Part shown: one piece after another, positions 35,615 through 46,801 of the stretch
How the letters are laid out: each line of letters opens with the position of its first letter
Position numbering within the stretch: the first letter of the stretch is position 1
NCBI GenBank assembly: GCA_963757805.1
Contig: CAVWSM010000006.1
Coordinates: 1,421,556 to 1,485,555, forward strand
Direction of reading: 5' to 3'
From: CAVWSM01 sp963757805
Lineage (GTDB): Bacteria > Actinomycetota > Actinomycetes > Jiangellales > Jiangellaceae
DNA length: 64,000 nucleotides
Notes under the pieces: generated by a model
Seen by the model: only the letters and a program-made list of their open reading frames with translations
The model's database searches: none
What the model was told of the DNA's origin: nothing
Position numbers and translations under genes: made by a program

Positions 35615-36703
35615 ATGCAGCTGCCCGTGATGCCGCCCGTGTCCCCGATGCTCGCCAAGTCGGTCTCCGAGATCCCCGACGTGGGCCATGTTGAGCCGAA
35701 ATGGGACGGTTTCCGGACCATCATCTTCCGGGACGGAGACGAGGTTGAGCTCGGCAGCCGCAACGAGCGGCCGATGACCCGCTACTTCCCGGAGATCGTC
35801 GAGGCGGTCAAGGCCAACCTGCCCGAGCGGTCCGTCGTGGACGGCGAGATCGTGGTCGTGCAGGGCGACCGGCTCGAGTTCGACACGCTGCAGCAGCGCA
35901 TCCACCCCGCGTCGTCGCGGGTCAACATGCTCGCCAAGGAGACGCCGGCTTCGTTCATCGCCTTCGATCTGCTGGCGATCGACGACGAGTCGCTGATGTC
36001 GACCCCGTTCGGCGAGCGACGGCGCCGGCTCGAGGACGCCCTGTCCGGAGTGGACGCCCCGGTCCATCTGACGCCGGCTACCGCGGATCTCGCGGTGGGC
36101 CGGGAATGGTTCGAGCTGTTCGAGGGTGCGGGGCTCGACGGCGTGGTGGCCAAGCCGGTGGACAGCCTCTACACGCCGGACAAGCGCACGATGTTCAAGA
36201 TCAAGCATGAGCGTACGGCGGACTGCGTCGTTGCCGGGTTCCGCTGGCACAAGAGCGGGCCGGTCATCGGCTCTCTGCTGCTCGGGCTCTACACCGACGA
36301 TGGTGCGTTGCAGCATGTCGGCGTCTCCGCCTCGTTCCCGATGAAGCGCCGCGCGGAGCTGGTCGAGGAGATCGCGCCGTACCGGATGGACGACCCCACC
36401 GGTCACCCCTGGGAGGCATGGGCGGTGGCCGAGGCACACGAGAGTGGCCGGCTGCCCGGCGCGGTCTCGCGGTGGAACGCGAAGAAGGACCTGTCGTGGA
36501 TGCCGCTGCGGCCCGAGCTCGTGATCGAGGTCGCATACGACCACATGGAGGGCGACCGGTTCCGGCACACGGCGCAGTTCCGACGCTGGCGGCCGGACCG
36601 CGACCCGGTTTCGTGCACCTACGCACAGCTCGACGAGCCGGTGCACTTCGACCTGGCTCGAGTGCTCACCGCCGGCGAGGTCGTTGCTCAGCCGGAGGCG
36701 TGA
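35615..36703 (+). CDS. ligC: ATP-dependent DNA ligase
   Basis: ATP-dependent ligase of LigC type, 362 residues. Nucleotidyl transferase motifs: I (lysine) in VEPKWDGFRTIIFR, III DGEIVVVQGDRLEFD, IIIa FIAFDLLAID, IV GLDGVVAKPVDSLY, V RTMFKIKHERTADC; then an OB-fold. It seals breaks together with the LigD-polymerase-type protein encoded upstream. Its 3' end overlaps by 16 bp the convergent RibD-like gene. Confidence 0.94.
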   Translation: MQLPVMPPVSPMLAKSVSEIPDVGHVEPKWDGFRTIIFRDGDEVELGSRNERPMTRYFPEIVEAVKANLPERSVVDGEIVVVQGDRLEFDTLQQRIHPASSRVNMLAKETPASFIAFDLLAIDDESLMSTPFGERRRRLEDALSGVDAPVHLTPATADLAVGREWFELFEGAGLDGVVAKPVDSLYTPDKRTMFKIKHERTADCVVAGFRWHKSGPVIGSLLLGLYTDDGALQHVGVSASFPMKRRAELVEEIAPYRMDDPTGHPWEAWAVAEAHESGRLPGAVSRWNAKKDLSWMPLRPELVIEVAYDHMEGDRFRHTAQFRRWRPDRDPVSCTYAQLDEPVHFDLARVLTAGEVVAQPEA

Positions 36704-37443
36704 CCCAGCCGGTATCTCGCGAACAGCGTCCCGTCGTCCTCGAGCAGCTGCACCAGCTCGACCGGGCGTGTGCTCTCCCATTCCGCGCCCGCGAGTATGC
36801 GACCGTGCCCGCCCCCGGCAAGCAGCGGGCTGATCGTGAGGCAGAGCTCGTCGACGATGCCGGCCGCGACCCAGTCCGCGAGCAACGTGGGACCACCCTC
36901 GAGCAGCACCCGCTGCCAGCCGTGCGCCAGCATGGCCGCCACTGCCTCCCTCGGCTCCACCCGGCCTTCACCGGCCACGACGATGTCGGCGACCTTGGCC
37001 AGTGCTCTGAGGCGTTCGTGGTCGATGGCAGCGTCAGTGAGCACCACCGACCGCTCTGGCCCCGCGAACAGCGGTGCCGCGGGGTCCAGGTCGAGGCTGC
37101 GCGACACCACGGCGATCGGCGGTGCCGGCAGTTGCCCGGCTGCCGCACGCCGTTCGACGAACTCGGGGAGTGGGTGCGCAGGCCCGTAGCCCTCGGCGCG
37201 CACCGTGCCCGCGCCCGCGACGACGACGTCGGTAAGGCCGCGCAGGATCGAGAAGACCAGCCGGTCGGACTTGGTGTTGATCGACCCCGAACGACCGTCG
37301 GGTCCCTGGGCCGCCCCGTCCACCGTCGCCACCATGTTGGCCCGCAGCCACACCTGCTCCGGCTCGAGGTCTGGATAGGCGTACGCCTCGATCAGGGCGT
37401 CGCGGTCGAGAGAGTCAACGGGATCCGGAAAGAGGCGGCGCAC
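36688..37443 (-). CDS. Pyrimidine reductase family protein (RibD C-terminal-like)
   Basis: NADPH-dependent reductase fold related to the RibD C-terminal and dihydrofolate reductases, 251 residues. Family blocks: RANMVATVDGAAQGPDGRSG near residue 34, DVVVAGAGTVRAEGYGP, and LLEGGPTLLADWVAAGIVDE near residue 180. It is not attached to a deaminase domain, and no other riboflavin genes are near, so its substrate is unclear. It is divergent from zapE with 34 bp between starts. Confidence 0.88.
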   Translation of the reverse strand: MRRLFPDPVDSLDRDALIEAYAYPDLEPEQVWLRANMVATVDGAAQGPDGRSGSINTKSDRLVFSILRGLTDVVVAGAGTVRAEGYGPAHPLPEFVERRAAAGQLPAPPIAVVSRSLDLDPAAPLFAGPERSVVLTDAAIDHERLRALAKVADIVVAGEGRVEPREAVAAMLAHGWQRVLLEGGPTLLADWVAAGIVDELCLTISPLLAGGGHGRILAGAEWESTRPVELVQLLEDDGTLFARYRLGHASG

Positions 37444-37477
37444 GGAGTGATCTCACCACTCTCGTACCCTGTCGCGC

Positions 37478-38503
37478 ATGCCAGCGCGCCTCGTCGACCG
37501 ACACCCGCAGGTGCCGGCCGACAGGCTGGTCGCTGAGCTGGTGCCGCCGCCGCACTTCGCAGCCGAGCGGTTTGAAACATACGTGCCCGACCCCGCGCAG
37601 CCTTCGCAGCAGCACGCGGTCGAGGTACTACGGGGCTTTGCCGAACTACTCGACGCGACGACACGCGCCCGCCGCGGGTGGCTCCGACGTGGCGGCAACG
37701 CCAAGCCCGAGGGCCCCTTGGGCATCTACCTCGACGGCGGGTTCGGTGTCGGCAAGACGCACCTGCTCGCGTCGCTGTGGCACGTCGCGCCCGAGCCCAA
37801 GGCGTTCGGCACTTTCGTCGAGCTGACCAACCTCGTCGGCGCACTCGGCTTCCAGGCGACAGTCGAGGCGCTGAGCAATCACCGGCTGTTGTGCATCGAC
37901 GAGTTCGAGCTCGACGACCCCGGTGACACAGTCTTGATGTCTAGCCTGCTGAGTCGTCTCGTCGAGCGGGGCGTACGGCTGGCGGCAACCTCCAACACGC
38001 TGCCCGGCCGGCTCGGCGAGGGCCGGTTCGCGGCCGAGGACTTTCTCCGCGAGATCCAGCAGCTGTCGGCGCACTTCGAGGTCGTACGCATCGACGGTGA
38101 GGACTACCGGCATCGCGGGCTGCCGCGGGCACCGGATCCGTACGACGACACGATGCTGCGCCACCACGCCGAAACTGCGGGGGACAGCGCCACACTCGAC
38201 GACTTCGACGACCTGCTCGGCCATCTCGCCCGAGTGCACCCGTCGCGCTACGGGCCGTTGCTCGACGGGGTGCGCGAGGTGCACTTGTCCGGCGTACGGC
38301 AGGTCGACGACCAGAGCGTCGCACTCCGACTGGTCGTCCTTGCCGACCGGCTCTACGACCGGGACATCCCAGTTCGCGCCAGCGGTGTCCCGTTGGACGA
38401 GTTGTTCACGGCGGAGATGCTGGCCGGCGGCTACCGCAAGAAGTACCTCCGCGCGACGAGCCGGCTCACGAGCCTGGCGCGCGTGCGGCCCGCCCTGCCG
38501 TAA
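37478..38503 (+). CDS. zapE: Cell division protein ZapE (AFG1-type ATPase)
   Basis: AFG1/LACE1-family AAA ATPase; in E. coli ZapE acts on the Z-ring. 341 residues. Walker A DGGFGVGKTHLLASL, Walker B LLCIDEFELDDPGDT, sensor ATSNTLPGRLGEGRF and the C-terminal VVLADRLYDRDIPVRASG. In actinobacteria its role is not well studied. Start ATG at 37478. Confidence 0.92.
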   Translation: MPARLVDRHPQVPADRLVAELVPPPHFAAERFETYVPDPAQPSQQHAVEVLRGFAELLDATTRARRGWLRRGGNAKPEGPLGIYLDGGFGVGKTHLLASLWHVAPEPKAFGTFVELTNLVGALGFQATVEALSNHRLLCIDEFELDDPGDTVLMSSLLSRLVERGVRLAATSNTLPGRLGEGRFAAEDFLREIQQLSAHFEVVRIDGEDYRHRGLPRAPDPYDDTMLRHHAETAGDSATLDDFDDLLGHLARVHPSRYGPLLDGVREVHLSGVRQVDDQSVALRLVVLADRLYDRDIPVRASGVPLDELFTAEMLAGGYRKKYLRATSRLTSLARVRPALP

Positions 38504-38554
38504 ATGGTTGACGCGCGGCCTCCCTGAGGCCGCGCGCACCGTAGGTGTCGCCGA

Positions 38555-39931
38555 TCAGTCGTTGTGGTGGTGTCCCGTTGGGCGGAAGTAGCGATCGAGT
38601 GCCCACTCCGCGACCTGGACCCCCATCTCCGCTCCGCGGGTGTCTGCGAACCGGAAGTGGATCCCCAACCACACCCTCGCATCCACCACATCCTGGCGCA
38701 GGACCCTGCCGGAGTCGTAAGGGCGTTTGACCCCCGGGACCATAGTCGACGTAAAGGTCAGGTTCAGGTGCCGTGTGTCGAGGACCTTCTGCAGCGCGGC
38801 CGTGAAGCCACCGATGGCGCCGGAGTATCCGCTGACGTAGTCCGGATATGGGGGATTCGCAACCAGCGGCTCCCATTTTGTGTCAGGGGACGTGGCGGGA
38901 TTGCCGTCCGTGTCGGCCAGATGTATCGCAGTGAGCGGTCGCCAGAAGCCGTATCGGAACTTCGCGTACCACACGGAAATGAGGGCGTCAGCGGTGCTCA
39001 TGTTGACCGCAGCGAACATGCGAGCTGCCTCGACGATGTCCATCTGTCGCAGCAGAACCTGGTGCTGTAGCGCAGTGTTGAACTGGACGACTGGGTTGCC
39101 CGAGTAGAACAGCGCGGTAGCCGTTTGGTCCTCCGTACGAGCTGTCGGCGGCTTCGAACCCAGCCGCTTGACCTCCTCGAAGTCCCTCGCGTACTCGCTC
39201 GACGTCAAGGCCGGCGGTGGCCCTGGGTCGCCGAACTGTGCACCGCTGCGTACCAGCAAAGGATCAACCCCTCCCAGCCCAGTCATGGCGAACGGTGCGA
39301 GTAATGGGGGCGTCGGCCGCCACACGCCGGGCGCCAGCGGTGTCGTGAACGGCATGGACTCGTCGCGCCCATCATCGACGCGCTGTGCGATCAGCGTGTC
39401 GGCGGCGAGCTCACCGAACGCGACACCGCGCGTCTTGGCTTCGCCGTCGGGGATCTTTGCCAACGATGTGGCGTACGCGGTGTCGAGGCCGGGGGCCTGT
39501 GAGTCCAGCGAGTATTCCACCAGCACCCTGTGCGCGGCGGCCACCGCGGCAGCCTCGGAGGACGCCTCACCCTTGGCCTTCTTGTGGAACTTGTACGGCT
39601 TGTAGCCACCTTCGATGCCGACGACGGCGTTGTACACGGCGGCCTGTACGAATCCCAGGTGGAGGAAGTCCTCTGGCGGCATGGTGGCCATGTCGCCGAC
39701 TACAAACGTTTGCACGGCGATCGCGTTCCACTCCGTGATGAACGCCGGATCACCGGAGGGCCCACTCTTGTGGTGTGCGGTTGCCGGTGCCGCCGCGGCC
39801 AGTGACGTGATCATGACACCTGCCGCACCCGTCGCAACCCAACGGCGGCGAGCTTGGTGACGTGGACCGGATGGTGGGACAGGACTCTGTGGGATAGCGC
39901 GCACTTCGGGGCCCCCCGCCTCGATGGGCAC
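38555..39931 (-). CDS. Vanadium-dependent haloperoxidase / PAP2-family secreted protein
   Basis: Exported protein of 458 residues with an N-terminal signal (RHQARRRWVATGAAGVMITS, possible Tat motif, then Ala-rich core). Blocks of the vanadium haloperoxidase fold are seen: KFRYGFWRPLTAI for the phosphate-binding Lys and Arg, and DARVWLGIHFRFADTRGAEM near the C-terminus. The central motif reads YPDYVSGYSGAIGGF where active family members have PSGH, so the catalytic His is Tyr here. It may be inactive as a haloperoxidase. Start at 39931 is the one giving a signal peptide. Confidence 0.8.
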   Translation of the reverse strand: MPIEAGGPEVRAIPQSPVPPSGPRHQARRRWVATGAAGVMITSLAAAAPATAHHKSGPSGDPAFITEWNAIAVQTFVVGDMATMPPEDFLHLGFVQAAVYNAVVGIEGGYKPYKFHKKAKGEASSEAAAVAAAHRVLVEYSLDSQAPGLDTAYATSLAKIPDGEAKTRGVAFGELAADTLIAQRVDDGRDESMPFTTPLAPGVWRPTPPLLAPFAMTGLGGVDPLLVRSGAQFGDPGPPPALTSSEYARDFEEVKRLGSKPPTARTEDQTATALFYSGNPVVQFNTALQHQVLLRQMDIVEAARMFAAVNMSTADALISVWYAKFRYGFWRPLTAIHLADTDGNPATSPDTKWEPLVANPPYPDYVSGYSGAIGGFTAALQKVLDTRHLNLTFTSTMVPGVKRPYDSGRVLRQDVVDARVWLGIHFRFADTRGAEMGVQVAEWALDRYFRPTGHHHND

Positions 39932-40097
39932 CGTCGTCCAAACCGGCGCCGAGTGCCTGCACTGTAGTTACTCCTAGCGCGTTGGCAACTCTCCGCGCGT
40001 AATCAGTGGGCTTTCGTATCGTCGCGGTGAGCAGGTGACTGCGGGGAGTCACAGATCGGCCCGGCGCATCGCAATCCATTCGGCCTGGTTTGCCGAA

Positions 40098-40768
40098 ACA
40101 CCTCCGGCACGTGTCGCGGACGCGGCCGATCGGACGCGTCCGGACGTCAACGATGCTGGAGAGCAAGGGGATGACAGCACGTTTGCGTTTGGCGTGAGCG
40201 ACGACGTCAACTTCGTCGTGCTCGAGTCGCGGGCCACCAACTTCGGCGGTCCCGCGGTAGCTACCAGCATCTACCTGCGCGACCGCGCCGCCGGCGTCAC
40301 CCGGATCGTGAGCGTGGCAACCGACGGGACCGACGGCAATGCCCCGAGCCGCGAGCCGTGGCTCACCCCGGATGCGCGGCAGATCGCATTTGAGTCGAAC
40401 TCCTCGACGTTCGTTCCTGAGACATCGGACTTCCTCGCGGACGACGTGTTCGTACGAGACATACGGTGACCGTCCACAATGCCGGCCTGGACACGGCAAC
40501 CGACCTCACCTTGGTTGACTCGCTGCCGGACGGGAACTTCCAGGACGTGACGACCACGCAGGGCATCTGTCTGCACAAGGCAACCGCGCAAACGGTGACC
40601 TGTGATCTCGCGTCTCCCGATGTCGGCGATACTGCCACCATCACGATCGCCATCCGAGCGCCGCGTCCGGGGACGATCGTCAACACGGTTGACGTCGAGG
40701 CCAACGAGCCCGACGCCAACCGTGCCAACAACACCGCGACCGAGACAACGACCGTGCTGCCGCGCTAG
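40098..40768 (+). pseudogene. Remnant of a TolB-like/DUF11 surface protein
   Basis: Two pieces in different frames. First a WD40-like TolB segment, with VSVATDGTDGNAPSREPWLT and VPETSDFLADDVFVRD, ending at 40469; then a DUF11-type segment starting TVHNAGLDTATDLTLVDSLP and ending at 40768. The N-terminus and the middle are missing, so an internal deletion has fused the ends of a longer exported protein. Its stop shares bases (CTAG) with the stop of the convergent peptidase gene. Confidence 0.65.
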
Positions 40769-43700
40769 CGGAGCTGAATGGTCTGCGCCTGCGGGAGACC
40801 ACCCTGGTTGAACCGGTACACCACGAGCCATCCCTTGACCGGCGTCTCGACGAGCTGGGCCCGGTCGATGGTCGCGGTGATCTCGGGAGAGAAGCCGGGG
40901 AAGGCAACGGCGAACTGGCCAGTCTCCACCGGTGGGGTGAATGGGTTGAACGACGCGGTCCCCTCGGCCATGTCACTGCCGAACTGCTCGAGCGAAATGA
41001 TGCTCGCGGAGTAGGTGAACTCTTCCTGCAGCCCGGCGGCCAGCCCCACGTCCGAAAGCAGGAACGGCAGCTGCACGATGGCACTGTTGATCCAGTTGGG
41101 ACCGAGGAAGGCTCGCACGATCCGCGGCCGCTCGAGGTCGAGTGTGACTACGGCCAGACGATCGCCGCTTATCGCTCCCGATTGGATCAACCCGAGGTCG
41201 ATCCCGATGACCGCAAAGTCCGGGACCCCGTCGCCATCGTTGTCGATGCGGACGTCCCACGAGTTCACCGACGGGTTGGAGGTCGTGTTGGCCGCGTGCA
41301 AGGCGAAGAAGCCCAGCATGGCCAACTTCGTTCTCGAGTGGTCCGCGAACCCGACGTTGACCAGGTCGGTGCCGAGCGCGTCGCCGCGGCGGTCGGACAA
41401 CCCCCACGAGAACACCTCGACGGGCCCGAGGACCCCCTTGTCGGCAGCTGCTGGTGAACGTGACCTGGTCGACATCCCGGACCGACGTCGGTGTGGTCGA
41501 GATGCTCGACGTGCCGCGGACCACGGTGGTGAAGGGGACGCGGAGCGTCGGCTCGCCCGTCGTGGTCGGGGACAGTGTCACGTTGCCTGCGGCTGTGCCG
41601 ATCGTCCTGGCGACGAACGGGCTGCCCTCGCCGCCGGGGACGAGCGAGGCGTCGACGCGCAGGGTGACGCTCACCGTCGCCCTGCGGCGCGCGGCGGACG
41701 GTGACGGTGTCGGTCGGACAGGGTCACGGTGGCGTTGCCGGCCTTGGTGTCGAGGTCGGTGCGCAGCCGGTAGGTGACATGCCCGGTCGCCGAGATTGGT
41801 CAGCGTGATACTTCTTGGTGCCGTCACGACCCCGGTCGACTCGGCGAGGCCGAACGACAGGCCACCGCCATCTCATCGCCGCTGGCAACCACCTCGGTCG
41901 CCACCGCGTCAGCAGGGGAGACCAGACCGGTGCCGGCTCGATAGGTTCGGTAGACATCGACGATGTCCTCTGCGGCGAAGACGTCGCGGACGATCGCGTT
42001 GGGGTCGGCCGTGTTCATGATGGCCGCCTTGACCTGCAATGCCGACCATTCTGGACGCGCCTCGCGGACGAGCGCCGCGACCCCGCTGACGAGCGCCGTG
42101 GACATCGACGTACCGGCGATCTGCGTCAGTTGTAACCGGTGCCGACCCCGGTGGAGGTGAGGGAGATGCCCGGGGCAGTCACGTCGGGCTTCGTTCCGCT
42201 GTCGCCGTTCCGCGGGCCGCTCGAGCTGAAGTCGGTGACCTTCGTGTAGTTCGGGTTGGGAATCGATCCTCTTCCGGCACGTCCTCGATCGATGCGGTGT
42301 TACCGTCCGCGGCCAGCAGGGCGGCTTCCTGGTCGTCCTGCGCTCCGAGGAAGGGGATCGCCCCGCCCTGGCTGCCTTCGAACGGAGGGAACCCGGCCCC
42401 GTTGTTGATCATCACGACCGCGGCTGCGCGGGCTGCCGTGGCGTGGATGACGCGGTCAGTGCGCGTGCACCCGCCACGGTGGGTGACCACGATCTCGCCG
42501 GGTTGCACGGCCGCGTAGGCACCGGCGATGCACCCCAGTGACTCGTTGGCACCTGTCGCCGGATCGTCGACAAGCACACGGACAGGCGCATTGACAGGCA
42601 ACGCGGAGGAGAGGTTGGAGTTCTGCAGCAGCAGGCGCTCGGTCGGGGTCGTGAAGAACACCCGAGAGCGTGTCCGACGATCGAGTCCATCGCCGCCACC
42701 GCCAGCGCGCCGTCGCCGGCGGCAGGCGCGTTGAGGATGTACGGGGCACGCGCCGTTGTTGCCCGCGGAGGCCACCACGACGACTCCGGCGCGGGCGGCG
42801 TTCGTCGCCGCGACCGCGTCGGGGTCCGTGGCCCGTCCGAACGCGCCGCCCAGGCTGAGGTTGACCACATCGAGGTCGTTCTCCACCGCCCAGTCGAGGG
42901 CGTCGATGGTTAGATCGGAGGCCGTGAATCCCTGGCACCCGAAGATCTTCAGGGAGTAAAGAGTTGCCTCAGGCGCGACGCCTGGGCCGATGAGGAAGCC
43001 GTTCTTGAACGCTGTTCTCGTCGTACGGACCCTTGTACGCGGACTTGTCGAGCAGCACTCCGGTGCCGGCTGCCGAGCCGGCGACGTGCGACCCGTGCCC
43101 CATGCAGTCGAGCGGGTCGGGGTCGGGCTTGGGAGTGTTGAACTCGGGGTTGCCGTCGGCCGCGTTGTAGTCGTCGCCGACGAAGTCGATCCCGCCGGCC
43201 ACCTTGGCCGTCGGGAAGGTGCCCGCCTCGATCTTCGTACGGTTGTCACGCGCGTAGTCGGCCGGGTTGCCCGAACCGCCGAAGTTGGCGTGGTAGTAGT
43301 CGATCCCGGAGTCGATGATGCCGACCTTGACGCCCTTGCCGGTGAACCCGAGGTGTTCCCACACGGCGGGCACGTCCAGGAACGAGACTGCGCTCGCGTT
43401 GGATGGCTTGACCGGCCGAATGGGTCGAACGGCGGTGACGCCTGGCAGATCGGCGAGCTTCGCCGCCTGACTGGCAGGGATCCGCACCCGGATGCCGTTG
43501 TAGGCGTCCTGCAGCTTGGACCCCACCTTCCCGCCGAGCCGCTCGATGTCGGGGACGATGGCATCCTGCGCCGCCTCGAGGCTCGAACGTGTCGTTACTC
43601 CTGGCTGAAGGAGAGCTCGGTGCCCAGCTCAAGCGCGTCGCCCGCCGCCACGGCAACCGGATTCCCGGCCATCTCGAGCATCACCGAGATGGTGCGGTTC

Positions 43701-43868
43701 GGGTCGGCGAGCTCGAAGGAACGAGGGGTCGAGTCCGTCCACGGGAATCTGTTCAAACTGCGGCCTCTGTGCCGCCTTCGGGACGTCGGGCGCATCCTGC
43801 GCGCCGGCTGGGATGGTTGCACCGGCCACCACGGCGACCGCTGCGATGGAAAGCATGATCCGTCTCAT
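40765..43868 (-). pseudogene. S8 family (subtilisin-like) serine peptidase with many frame changes
   Basis: Secreted subtilase of about 1000 residues: signal peptide (MRRIMLSIAAVAVVAGATIP), I9-like propeptide, catalytic Asp in VGIIDSGIDYYHANF, His in MGHGSHVAG, a protease-associated insert (VTHRGGCTRTDRV), Ser in IAGTSMSTALVSG, and a long C-terminal region. The text is split over all three frames by at least nine indels; extra bases after GAG at 43597, 43581 and 43016 explain three of them. Because every catalytic residue and domain survives, errors in the sequence are more likely than decay. Target proteins unknown. Divergent from the aldo/keto reductase gene. Confidence 0.75.
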
Positions 43869-43977
43869 GGCGCACCCCTTTGCTGAGTCGAGGGACGGCG
43901 CGCACGCGTCGTGTGCGACGTATTTCGATGCCGGGGTCTGGGCGGATTGGTCGATGCACGGTGGAAGACTGGCGTCC

Positions 43978-45000
43978 ATGCCTTACGTCGCTGCCGAAGA
44001 CCGTTATGACTCGAAGACCTACCGACGCTGCGGGCGCAGCGGCCTGAAGCTGCCCGCGATCTCGCTCGGGCTGTGGCACAACTTCGGTGACGACAAGCCG
44101 TTGGAGACGCAGCGGGCGATCCTGCGTCGTGCCTTCGACCGTGGGGTCACGCACTTTGACCTGGCCAACAACTACGGCCCGCCGTACGGGTCGGCGGAGC
44201 GCAACTTCGGTGAGCACTTCCGGGCGGACTTCAGGCCGTATCGCGACGAGCTGATCATCTCGACGAAGGCCGGGTACGACATGTGGCCTGGGCCGTACGG
44301 GGAATGGGGGAGCCGCAAGTATCTGTTGGCCAGCCTCGACCAGTCGCTGTCGCGCATGGGACTGGACTACGTCGACATCTTCTACTCGCACCGCTTCGAC
44401 CCCGAGACGCCGCTCGAGGAGACGATGGGCGCGCTGGACACAGCGGTGCGTCAGGGCAAGGCGCTGTACGCGGGCATCTCGTCGTACTCGCCGGAGCGCA
44501 CCGCCGAAGCGGCCGCCATCCTGCGCGTGCTCGGCACCCCGTGCCTCATCCACCAGCCGTCGTACTCGATGCTCAACCGCTGGATCGAGAACGGGCTGCT
44601 GGACACCCTCGAGCAAGCTGGCATCGGCTGCATCGCGTTCTCGCCGCTGGCTCAGGGAATGCTCACGGACCACTATCTCGACGGTGTGCCCGCGTCGTCG
44701 CGGGCGGCCCAGGGCAAGTCACTCGACCCGGAGATGCTCACCGACGAGGCGATGGCGCACGTACGGACCCTCAACGAGTTTGCGAAGCGGCGGGGTCAGA
44801 CGCTCGCGCAGATGGCGTTGGCGTGGGCTTTGCGGGACGAGCGTGTGACGTCCGTTCTTGGTTGGGGCGTCCAGCGTGACGCAGCTCGATGACAGCCTGG
44901 GTGCGCTGGACAACTTGGAGTTCAGCGACGAGGAGCTCGCGCAGATCGATCGGGACGCGGTGGACTCTGGCATCAATATCTGGGCGCGGTCAAGCGCTGA
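43978..45000 (+). CDS. Aldo/keto reductase (YghZ-like), one frameshift
   Basis: NADPH-dependent aldehyde reductase close to L-glyceraldehyde-3-phosphate reductase. Seen: GRSGLKLPAISLGLWHNFGD, catalytic Asp/Tyr in FDLANNYGPPYG, Lys in IISTKAGYDMWPG, His in DIFYSHRFDPETP. A surplus G near 44860 breaks the frame; removing it gives VLVGASSVTQLDDSLGALDN, the family's normal cofactor-binding end, and a stop at 45000. About 340 residues, as usual. Confidence 0.85.
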
Positions 45001-45169
45001 GTGAAGGTACAGCCGCGTTGTCAAGGGGCTGAGCGGATCTGTGGACAGCGGTGTCTGATTGGTCGTTGGTTGTGGATAATGGGTGGCCGGAAAGCCTTGC
45101 GGGGTAAGGGAATCCGGGTAGCTGCTGGTCGCCGAGTTCTGTCGGGGGTGGCGTCTAGTGTTCGTAGTC

Positions 45170-46771
45170 ATGGAAGCCACGTCGACTCCGCCGCCGGTGC
45201 ACCCGGTGGAGTCCGCGTTGGACCGCATCGAGGCCGACCTGGCCGAGCTGCGGCGAGGGCGACTACGCGACCCTGGGCGGCGCCGCGCTGGTCGACTCGT
45301 TCGACGGGGTCGCTGCGCGCCCACCGCGCGCATGGAGGCCGACTACCTGCGGGCGCTGGGCGCGGTCGACGAGCGCAGGGTGGCCACCGACGTCGGCGCC
45401 AAGTCCACCGCCGAGTGGCTGCGGCTGCGGCACCAGCAGGCCGGGTCGGGTCGCGACGTGGCCGCCGCCCGCGCCACCGCCCCGGCGGGGAGCTGCACGA
45501 GCTCGGGCAGGCGCTGGCCGACGGCCGGGTCTCCCGCGAGCACCTGGACGTCGCCGTCCGCACCCTGGGGCGTATCCCGGCCCACCTGAAGGACGAGCAG
45601 CGCGCCAAGGTCGCCCAGTTCCTCACCGAGCAGTCCGAGCAGTTCGCGCCCCGCGACTTCGAAGACGTCGCCAAGGCGCTGCTCGCGGTCCTCGACCCCG
45701 ACGGCGCCCACTCGTTCGACCCCGACGCGCACCAGCGCCGGTCGCTGTCGATGGCCCAGGACGCCACCGGGATGATCGCCGGACGGTTCCTGCTCGACCA
45801 GATCGGCTCCGCCTGGTTCACGCACCGCGCTGCAGCACTACGCCGCCGCCGGACCCCGCCGCCTGTGGGGTCGACGAACACGGCCAACCGATCCTGCCGC
45901 GTCAAGGACCCGCGCAGCGCCGCGCAACGGCTGGCCGACGCGCTGGTGTTGATGGCCAAGGCCGCCCTGGCCAACGCCGGTGAACGCGGCGGCGAACCAC
46001 CACGCATCGTCATCCACACCAACCCCGACCAACTCGCCAACACCACCGGCACAGCGCCGAGGACCGACGCGACGCCGCCGACGACGACACGCCGCCGACC
46101 GAGGCGACGCGGCGACCGAACCGGCGACACGCCCGACCGACGGCGAGGCAGCGCGCCGCCGACGAGCGGACGCCGGGACGACCGACGAGCCCCGGCGACG
46201 GGCGACCGCCGCGGCGAGCACGACAACGCGCCCGGGCCAGACGACAGCCAGCGCCGCACCGGCTCGCCGTTGCGGCGGCCCAGCGGCGCGGCCGGGCTCG
46301 GCCGCTGCGAGCAGACCGGCCCCCTGTCCCCGCTCGCGCTCGGGGTGCTGTCCTGCGACGCGATCCTCGAACGCGCCACCGTCGGCCCGTTCGGGCAGAT
46401 CCTCGACTACGGCCGGGCCCGCCGCCTCGCCACCCCCGCACAGCGCCGCGCCCTGGCCGCCCGCGACGGCGGCTGCCTCATCCCCGGCTGCGGCGCCCTC
46501 CCGGGCTGGTGCGACGCGCACCACCGGATCCCCTGGCAGCTCGGCGGCCCCACCGACCTGCCCAATCTGCTGCTGTTGTGCCCCAGGCATCACACCGAAG
46601 TGCACGCCGGCATGTGGGTCATCGTGCTCGCGCGACGGCCTGCCCTGGGTCATCCCACCCATCTGGCTCGACCCCCAACAACGCCCGGTCCGCAACCAGC
46701 TGCCCGACACCATCGACCGAGCCCACCGACTCGCCCAACAACTACGCCTCGACCTCGACGACACCGGATAG
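45170..46771 (+). pseudogene. HNH endonuclease / 13E12 (DUF222) repeat-family protein, frame-disrupted
   Basis: 13E12-repeat (DUF222) plus HNH protein. N-terminal DUF222 text is recovered in two frames: DVGAKSTAEWLRLRHQQAG, then LGQALADGRVSREHLDVAVR; the HNH site is GGCLIPGCGALPGWCDAHHR and LLLCPRHHTEVHAGMW. At least four indels lie between, including a surplus base after GAG at 45258 and another near 46632. These proteins are multi-copy and of unclear function in actinobacteria. Whether this copy is truly broken cannot be told from the sequence. Confidence 0.75.
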
Positions 46772-46801
46772 CGGACCACCGCCACATCGAATGGCGGGTC
46801 G

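Noticed and set aside
43813..43977. Upstream extension of the aldo/keto reductase
   Set aside because: It runs over the divergent peptidase start; the family begins close to the ATG at 43978.
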